A DNA stretch of 64,000 bases, taken from the NCBI GenBank assembly GCA_002633005.1, contig NMRA01000193.1:192641-256640 (forward strand), in the 5' to 3' direction. A program made the position numbers and the translations under genes. The notes beneath the pieces are model-generated. The model saw nothing but the letters and a program-made list of their open reading frames with translations, did no database searches and was not told the origin of the DNA. Origin of the DNA: Phoronis australis (taxonomy: Eukaryota; Phoronida; Phoronidae). Below are positions 56,673 through 64,000 of this stretch, one piece after another. The stretch's first letter is position 1. Every line of letters begins with the position of its first letter.

Positions 56673-56901
56673 AAAAATTGTGTTTACGATGTTTTTAATC
56701 CTGTCAGAATGTTTACCTCGCCACATATATTTTGTAAAGCAAAAAGGATTATTCCAAGTTAAGGCATAGGGCGTGGTCTACTTAAAATTGGAAATGGGTA
56801 AGAGAGCTAGTATCAAGAATAAAAATGAATCCCTATACAATGTACTGTGACACTTTGAGAATGTTAATTGTTGTGGATTTGTTCGATCATTGTCACCGAT
56901 G
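56673..56901 (+). repeat. 229-bp direct repeat, copy B
   Basis: This is a near-perfect copy of 56300-56528, 373 bp further on. See the N-gap finding. Confidence 0.95.
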
Positions 56902-57926
56902 TCATGTGGCTGTATTTTTGACAGGGGATATGACGTCATATACCCTAGCGCGTGCAGTGTAAAATAGCCAGTTGCCGATTTGGGAAAGTGAGCGAAGGGC
57001 TGCTCGAAAAAAAGTTTAATTGCGGGAGTATGTGTTCGAGTTGGAAGGAATTAGAAGATACAGACGGGCTCCTAAGGTGTCCTCTATGCTCAAAAAGGAA
57101 CTAGAGCAAAGGCGTGACTTTGACGGTCAGTGTGAGGCATAATTGATCGAAACGGCTTTACGGCGTATTTAAAGGCCTAGGTATGGGAGCTTGACCGTCT
57201 CAACTGCTACATAGAGACGGTGTCACTGTTTTCTTCCCTGTAGTACATAGCGCAGCACTGAAAAAAGTGGGGGCCTGGGGGGAGGGTATAGTCCCCGGCC
57301 CAAGCCCCCTATCATGAGCTGCCCATGTGTAGTACCATGACACCGGGCTGTAGACTTTCTTACATTTGGCCTTGAAAGACGTGCGGAAAACGATTTGATG
57401 GCAGTTTTCACGCATTTCCTTAATGGAATTCAACTTTACTGAACCAACAGAAAAATCAAGTGTCCATGATTTTCGCCACTAGCAATTATTGTGCAGCATA
57501 ACATAATCCGGGCGGGTAGTCGATCAAAAGATTTTGGCTGTGGTCTAGACTTTACGACCACATAGTTGACCCAACTTATATGACAATTGCCCTATAATTT
57601 GGCGAGTTTTCGAGTATGTATGATTTTACGTTTGAATCTTTCAGGCATCGATACCGTACTTCTATATGACTAAGAGGCCGTGACAGTCGTGTACTGTAAT
57701 TACCTAGTCTACTGCCGGTGTAGAAAACCGACATCCGGTGTGCGAGTCGGCCGTCCAATAGCCATCCAACTGAAAGTTCTGACGCCAGCACGACGTGAGT
57801 TATAGCCGCTTTACGTGAACTCCTACCAATGATTAGCTTGGCTACATGCAATGAACAAATGTTACCAGCCTTGTCGATTTGGTTAATTGAACTGCATAAT
57901 TAGGGATTGTCCGATAGCTAGGACAA
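56902..57926. other. Spacer with a G-rich element end
   Basis: 57272-57326 (GGGGGCCTGGGGGGAGGGTA, then CCCCCTATCATGAGCTGCCC) resembles, in reverse, the twin ends at 32846-32980. No gene is seen. Confidence 0.35.
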
Positions 57927-58202
57927 CATGCGCGCACCCGGCCTTTAACATGGGGTGGTCGAATTTCCAACGATGTGGACCTTTTACTAACGAAAAAGCG
58001 GGAGGACTAAAAAATAAAAAAACGGGGAACCCCGTTCCTAGCTGTGAATTGCGTGTTTATGCTTTTAAGTTTAGTGAACTTTTGTCTCGTTTTCTCGGAC
58101 TTTTTTCTCGGAGGCGGACCATTTTGCCCATTCGGCAAATGGGTGAGGGGGGGGGCTCTTTTGAGTCCTCCGAACCCCCCCCCCCCCCTGGGTGCGCGCA
58201 TG
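57927..58202 (+). mobile_element. MITE family A, copy 4 (276 bp)
   Basis: Perfect ends CATGCGCGCACCC and GGGTGCGCGCATG. Inside are GTGGACCTTTTACTAACG, CTTTTGTCTCGTTTTCTCGG, GAGGCGGACCATTTTGCCC and a G run followed by a C run. It is the best-preserved copy, in the same orientation as 4492-4750. Confidence 0.8.
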
Positions 58203-60302
58203 GACAAGACACTAAAGGGTCACTAAATTACAATTTTATCCAAGTATATACCACACATTATTTTCTGGTAATTTTAGTGATACCGTACTAGCCAGGGTTA
58301 CCACCCAGGGCGCTTAAATCTGAGGAACTCGAAAGGAATGTGAATGTTGAGCGGAACATTTATGCAAATAAACAAAAATTCTGAGAAGTCAGGGGTGGGC
58401 GCGCGTATCTACACTGGATCTTAATTTCCATTCATTTTGAACTACATTGATGTCGGACTGCACGTGCCAGAATCAATTAAATTAACATTGGCGGTTCACA
58501 GGCAATGTCATAGCAATGGGTTTATCGTCCAGAGAGAAGGGAGTGATCGCACACAGTAGTCAGTAGCCTGACCCAGCTTTCAAGTAGCATATCACGAGTG
58601 ATGAGCTGTCCACGCGCTGCTCACAAGAATGCTTTCACTGCTTAGTGCTCACGAGCACCAACCATGTTAGAATGCATCATAAGCCAACTGGAATTATTTC
58701 ATGTCTCCTTCAGGAAACGGGTTTTGTTGAAACTGATTGATCTTTACTCAAACTTTTTGAGAGCTAAAATTTTGATTGGCACTCATCAGGAAGTCTTGGC
58801 CGTCAGGGTGGTTGGTAAGCAGAGTATGGTATTTAAACTGACTTAAGTGGAAAATTGGGAATTTAGTGGGTAAGCGGTGAGCAAACTGAAGTGTGTCATA
58901 GCCTTGACAAGTTTGATAAATTTGAGTTTGTCACTCATAGACTGGCAAACTGTTGAATACATAAACACCACCTCTTTACCTCGTGCCAGCTGGGCAAATG
59001 TTACCTGCCATTTGTGTTGCTGTTTTGTATTGCCTAGGTCTCAGGTGGTCAAGGTGGCACCGTATATCTGAGCATCGGTTGGACAAGTAGCTCTGTTGGT
59101 TTCACTGAACACAGAGAAAAGTCAGGATTTTTAGTTTTACCAGGTATTTCCAGGTAATGTAAAATAAATTGGGTTCTGTAATTGATTTTGAATGTCTGTC
59201 CAATTCCTTCCACAGCAATTGGTACATGATCATAATCCTTCATCTAATTATGCTGCTTTTTCAGAGCATGCAGTCTGATACATCATCCACGCAAGAGCCA
59301 AGGGAACTTATTGCATAGGAAAAGCCAAAACAGTGCATGCTTTACGTCAGTGCATTCCGTCTGTCTGCACCTGCTCAAAGAGAAAATTAAAATAACTTGG
59401 AAAGGTGCCTTTTAGTGTCTACTTGATTCTTCTACTCTTCATGTTAATGGAGCCATTATGTGTGGTTTGAGACTTCTTCGCGCTAAAAGGATGTGGAGTC
59501 ATAGGTGGGTGTAGATTTATGTGTGCTTGCTGCATCTCACGGTGCAAACTAAAAAATCTGACAGAAGATGCTAGAACCCAGTCTGCTATACTGCCCTACA
59601 ATAAGACATCAATAAATTTTGTGGCTTCCATAATGCATCTCATAATGCACAGCAGTGTTATAAATTATTTATTTCTAAATACTAGTATTAATTCATTTGG
59701 TTTCATTCAGCACATTGCCAGAACATTCGTAATCTGACAGTTGGTGTCCAGTGAATTCTTTCACTGAGATGGGTATCTGTTGGGTGTCACATGACCGAAG
59801 TTGTCTTTGATGATGCCTTGAGCAGTCTTTTTATGTCCTGCGAATATAAGACAGGCTATATCAGAAAATCATCTCACAGGGAAATATGGTGCATCCACTC
59901 ATTTAGGGAATATTAGAGCAACAGTATTTCAATTGAAGACAAATCTTCACAAAACAGAGCTCACTTAATTTATAGGCTTTTGAGAACAGTTTATCATATA
60001 GGAAACAAGTGCGGAAAAAACCCACCTTCAATCAGGTGCAGGTAAATCTTCAGGAAATGCACCTGTACAGGAAATGGTTGACCAATATTCTGAGTACTCT
60101 GAAATCAGGACATTATAGCTAAATATAATACGAGATGACACAAGAACATTTACATCCAAGATGATTAGACAAATATTTCGTCTTAGCCTAGATATGCGAT
60201 GACCCATTTTTAAAAAGGTCAGATATAGAAATCCATTGACGAGGCATTGTTTGATTGGTGCTTAAGTGTCCCGAAACTGAATTGAGAAAGAAACAGCACA
60301 GT
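58203..60302. other. Spacer or CNOT10 3' region, no exon found
   Basis: The missing last exons of CNOT10 should lie here on the minus strand, but I could not find the expected PPEAILLAVYLELQ-like sequence. A weak minus-strand acceptor at about 59834 opens short frames without similarity. Confidence 0.35.
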
Positions 60303-60642
60303 ATAGACTCTATTTACGCGGCAGACATTAAAATCCAAAGCGAGGCTCACTGCGATAAACAAAGCGAAAGTAGACATTGCGTGAGTTAAATAGCCGGTCT
60401 TTCGAGTCCAACCTGGATATTGAATTTTAATAATGTGTCAACAATTAAACCACACAGACGTAGAAAATTACATTAGAGAACAAGTTAAGGCNTTAGAGAT
60501 TGTGAAGCGTGTCCGTATTTTTTCTAGCCGTTCGGGGAACAACACGGACTGAAACACAGACTCCTATGCCGATAAGCTAACAGAGCTATCGTAGCGAGCC
60601 TCGTTTTGGAACGCGCCTCCTGTCGGCGTGAATAGGGTCTAT
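60303..60642. mobile_element. MITE with 50-bp inverted ends (340 bp)
   Basis: The left end ATAGACTCTATTTACGC, continuing to AAAGCGAGGCTCACTGCGA, is matched by the complement of the right end (ATAGACCCTATTCACGCCGA, then AAACGAGGCTCGCTACGA). There is no coding frame. The N at 60492 lies inside. Confidence 0.7.
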
Positions 60643-60781
60643 GGATGTGTAGGTGTGGGGGGATAAAAAGATAAAACCCTATAACAAAAGTGCTTTGCAC
60701 TGATACTTTTGTAGGATAACAATCACCTCAGACAGATACCAAATGAGGCAGAAATTAAATATGAATAAATGTGTGCATTAC

Positions 60782-61073
60782 TTGAGAGAGAAGGTCCATT
60801 GCCTTGTGAAACTCTCCTCTGACAGCATGAGCACAGGCTAAGTTGTACTGCAGAATGGCTCTGGCCTGGCTCACATCCCTTGGGTGCCACGGATAGGACT
60901 GTTCTGGCAACTCGCTTAACTCTGAGGCTTCCTTGTCCCCAGTAGACTCCATTCTGCCATCAGGTGGCAGTGTGGACACATCCTTAACAGAGTCCGGAAT
61001 GAGGTTCTGAATGGAGTCAGCGATACGGTCAAGTTTCACTAAGGCTTCAGCCATGTACATGTGACCAAGGTAT
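60782..61073 (-). CDS. CNOT10: CNOT10 exon (third in window)
   Basis: The acceptor is CCTCTCTAG and the donor is TCTCAA|GTAATG. The 97 codons run from YLGHMYMAEALVKLDRIADS through an acidic Ser/Glu-rich insert to QYNLACAHAVRGEFHKAMDL and LSQ. It ends on a whole codon, so another exon must follow. Confidence 0.9.
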
Positions 61074-62690
61074 CTAGAGAGGACGGAATAACAGAGAAAG
61101 AAATTTAATATTCAACTGTTGTCACATTCCTAGGAAAATACTTGCCACAGTTTCACAAAGATCCTGCCGATGCAAACAAAAATCAAAACTGTCAATAGGG
61201 GGTGCCACCCATCTAAAAATCAATGACAATATACATCCACATATAAATACTTGGGCGTATTAATTTTTTGAGCAATTTGGCAGATAGAGCGGTGAACGCC
61301 AGAAAAGGGGCTTCAAAATAACAAAAATAACAACTTGGTACACAAAATATGTTGAATCTTTCTGAAAACATAATAGCATCATCATCTAAATAAAAACCTA
61401 TTTGCCAAATTTCATGAAAATCCATCAAAGAACTCTGAAAAGGCAAACACACATTGCCACTGGGGGACACATTGGCAATATTATCAATCTGCTCAGTCAC
61501 CTGTCAACAGTTTCATAGGAACACACCTGCCAAATGTCATTAAGATCCTGCAATGGGTTTAGGAGATACAACAGCAGATGCCGAACACCCATATCGAGAT
61601 GATGGCACACACATGTATATGAGCACGCATCATGTGGTTTTCATTAACCGGTCAATATGTAAGTGAATTATTTCAACTTGGTAGTTTAAGAAATTGCCAG
61701 ATGGATTTTGAGAATGAGTGATCAGTGCGTCACATCATTATCTGCATAAAATAGCTCTTCAAGTAAAATATAAGAGTGCCATCCATTTATCTGTTATGTG
61801 CATGAGTCTTAAGTCTGATGAATTGTTCTAGGAGCAATTACATTTACCATGCGACTTACCTATGTGCTGCTGATAATTTGGGCTGTTTCATCAATTTCTC
61901 TGCATACTGAAGTGCTGAAAGGTTATCATTGAGACACAGGGCAACGTAGGCACTGTTGACTAGCACCGTACACCTGCAACAGATAGGAAGGCCACATAGA
62001 TTTTAGTCTATCTTCTCAAAGACCCGTTACCAAAAAGAGCACCCCATGGGGAGCTCATTTGGAAACAATGCACAAAAAATGACTCATGTGACTACTTCCA
62101 GATTGTATGACATGGGGAACATATTAAGTAGAAATTGTAAACAAGGTGCCATTATTTTCTGAACATTTATGGTAAAAATTCTTCAGTTGCTAAAATTGCC
62201 ATATTTCTGTTTTTCAGAAGTTTGCCAAATTGTTGCAAATGCTCATACATTTATCAAATGTTGTTTGATAATATCTACACCATATAAACCACGCTGAACG
62301 CAAAATAAATTTTCCTGAAAAGTTACTTTTGTCGAGAAATCTCACAAAATGAAAATTCAACAAACACCAACAAACCCACAATATAAATGATTTTGATGAT
62401 CTGCTTCTAACTAGAATGTTCCACAGATTCGGTCATTTTCTATACACGAGAAAATGCAATCTCTGGATTCATTACTTAACAATAGACTAAGTTCATTGAG
62501 AATCTTGTTAGGAGCTTAGATTCGACATCTAAATGTAGAATTATAATTGTTTGAACACATACTAGCACAAGTATAATTTTGTCTTGGAGTATATAAATCG
62601 GTAATGATTATAAGCACTCACTTGAGATTGGCCACTTCCTGAGGTCGTAATGGATTCCCTGGCTCAGCATCCACACACTTAGCAGCCTTA
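60782..62690 (-). CDS. CNOT10: CCR4-NOT transcription complex subunit 10, partial
   Basis: Minus-strand exons 62622-62690, 61860-61973 and 60782-61073 join in phase into about 157 residues. Signature pieces are EPGNPLRPQEVANLKC, VLVNSAYVALCLNDNLSALQ, YAEKLMKQPKLS, YLGHMYMAEALVKLDRIADS and ARAILQYNLACAHAVRGEFH. They match the C-terminal tetratricopeptide half of CNOT10. CNOT10 pairs with CNOT11 and docks on the N-terminus of CNOT1 in the CCR4-NOT deadenylase. The 5' exons lie beyond 64000. The last about 70 residues of the human protein have no counterpart that I can find here. Confidence 0.9.
61225..61625 (-). mobile_element. Decayed element related to 56530-56672
   Basis: It contains ACATCCACATATAAATACTTGG, two versions of TGCCAAATTTCATGAAAATC, and AGGAGATACAACAGCAGATGCC. 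These correspond to words at 56530-56672. It lies in a CNOT10 intron and its open frame at 61213 is a shadow. Confidence 0.5.
61860..61973 (-). CDS. CNOT10: CNOT10 exon (second in window)
   Basis: The acceptor is GTTGCAG and the donor is CATAG|GTAAGT. It encodes TVLVNSAYVALCLNDNLSAL, then QYAEKLMKQPKLSAAH, a tetratricopeptide helix pair. It is too short for an ORF list. Confidence 0.9.
62622..62690 (-). CDS. CNOT10: CNOT10 exon (first in window)
   Basis: The acceptor is TTTCTGCAG and the donor is CTCAA|GTGAGT. It encodes KAAKCVDAEPGNPLRPQEVA and NL in phase with the next exon. EPGNPLRP is the recognisable part. Confidence 0.8.
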
Positions 62691-64000
62691 CTGCAGAAAG
62701 TAAACACACCAGTCTTAAACAAAAACAAGGGCTTATAATGATCTCTGAGGAATTCACCTCGACAAATTTTATAACATTTTATGAGTTAGATGTTCTGAGA
62801 TTGAACCAGAATGATACATAGAAATAAAATGCGAATATAAGATGTATAGTGGTACGAAAATGACAAAATACACGGAGTTTCAAATTCACTTGAACTGGAC
62901 TCCTCTAGGTCAATATCCATGCAAATCCACAAAATGCAAATTTTTCTTTTAAACACCCACGCTCAGCTTAACGCCCAACCACAATTTATGCAGTCGAGAT
63001 TTCTTGAAAGCGTCCATGTCTTTGTGAACATCCATCTCACCCAAATTTTAGCTCCCAAAACATGACACTCGCTGACATTTGAGTAACAAACAGATGAGTT
63101 ACAGCGACATCTTACCTTATTCAGGAGACCTGAGAGAGGATAAAGTCTCCTATAATGTTTTGTTGGACTCTTGCAAGAAAGTCTGACGCATTTATTTGAA
63201 TCAGTCATTTGGGTAAATGCCCAACTCTGATATCTAACTTCTATGCTCGGCTTAACGCTCACCCCCTGATTTTTTATTCACCAATTCTAGTGCCTTGAGC
63301 AGTGGGCCACTCAAGTATGGTAATCTTTTCCAACTGTCACCCAGATTTGATCAAAAAGCAGTTTTCTAAAATTATTGTTTTCAAGAATTCCAATTTGTCA
63401 GTATTTCACACTTAATATACTATTCTATGCACATTAAGCAAAACACTTTAAGCCATTCCTAAAATATATGTTTTTACTAGCCCTGTCCTCAACCTCCTCT
63501 GAGATGGCCAGGGAGGTCGGTAGCACATTTATTTTGCTGCAAAAATATTTAGTTCATATAATTGAAAATATTCTTGTCAGATTGTAAATAAAATGTTTTT
63601 GAGTTGTGCACTTATTTTGCAGACAGGGAAATTACAAATTGATTTTAATTTACTCCTTATCTCGAACACCAAATTTCTGTACATTTAAATATATCGCAGA
63701 TAATACTGTCAAGTTACAGTTTATAATAATTGCCAAAAATATATCACACAAAATTTCTAGTTTGCTGAACTAGTCATATCAATCTGCACACCAAGTAACT
63801 AACATAACTTTCGGTAAAATCATTACCGGTAATTTAGTGTATTTTCAACACAATTCAAGTATCCTGCTACCAATATTCTGCATATTTTTGTTTTTGTTAC
63901 TTCCTATTAATAGTATTTCCCATTTGATGTACTATTCTGAACTAAATTCCCATAATCTGCTTATGCTCGGCTATCTTAAGTTTTGAGGACATGCACACAA
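62691..64000. other. CNOT10 intron, running off the window
   Basis: No further CNOT10 exon is seen. The 99-codon minus-strand frame at 62963 shows no similarity and is rich in Cys and Ser at random. Confidence 0.4.

Noticed and set aside
59760-59834. Candidate last CNOT10 exon on the minus strand
   Set aside because: The acceptor is acceptable, but in the required phase the frame stops after about 16 residues with no likeness to the CNOT10 end.
62963-63262. 99-codon minus-strand open frame as a CNOT10 exon
   Set aside because: No tetratricopeptide pattern or similarity to CNOT10, and no suitable splice sites in phase.

Overview
The window is nuclear DNA of an animal, read from a draft assembly. 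Its protein-coding genes are split into short exons (50-1650 bp) by introns of 0.3-5 kb with canonical GT/AG ends, the DNA is AT-rich, and introns and spacers are full of short inverted-repeat elements, tRNA-derived SINEs and low-copy repeats. The genes and the style of the repeats suggest a marine invertebrate (invertebrate deuterostome or lophotrochozoan). I cannot fix the phylum from this sequence alone.

Layout, left to right. 1-2026: the last two or three exons of an unrecognised plus-strand gene. About 2.9-10.1 kb: a mobile-element block whose core is a pair of inverted arms about 1.15 kb long (4955-6121 and 8866-10010) around a 2.7 kb centre with a decayed open frame. 10.6-28.6 kb: a plus-strand ankyrin/armadillo-repeat gene (ANKAR-like). 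Six 3' exons are clear (21282-28611). A small upstream exon with an EF-hand-like loop fits in phase, and a possible start exon lies near 10.58 kb. 28.6-35.4 kb: a spacer with an array of mobile elements and a decayed satellite of roughly 145 bp. 35402-40926: a complete six-exon plus-strand CFAP418 (C8orf37) gene, 188 residues. 40.9-44.7 kb: a convergent spacer starting with a 35-bp minisatellite. 44710-54831: a complete six-exon minus-strand EIF6 gene, 245 residues, ending in an exon with only ten coding bases. 54.8-60.8 kb: a spacer rich in repeats. 60782-62690: three minus-strand exons of CNOT10. Its 5' part continues past the right edge, and its last exons were not found where expected.

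The four named genes are ordinary single-copy eukaryotic genes with unrelated jobs: CFAP418 in cilia and photoreceptors, eIF6 in 60S ribosome maturation, CNOT10 in mRNA deadenylation, and ANKAR a poorly studied repeat protein. I see no operon-like logic and no evidence of a new multi-gene system. The most useful observations are structural. Several unrelated repeat families each occur two to four times. Two SINEs in EIF6 introns carry recognisable target-site duplications. Four of the six single-N gaps sit exactly at the edge of a direct duplication, which looks like assembly error, including a 745-bp tandem copy in the ANKAR gene. The CNOT10 3' end is missing near another N.
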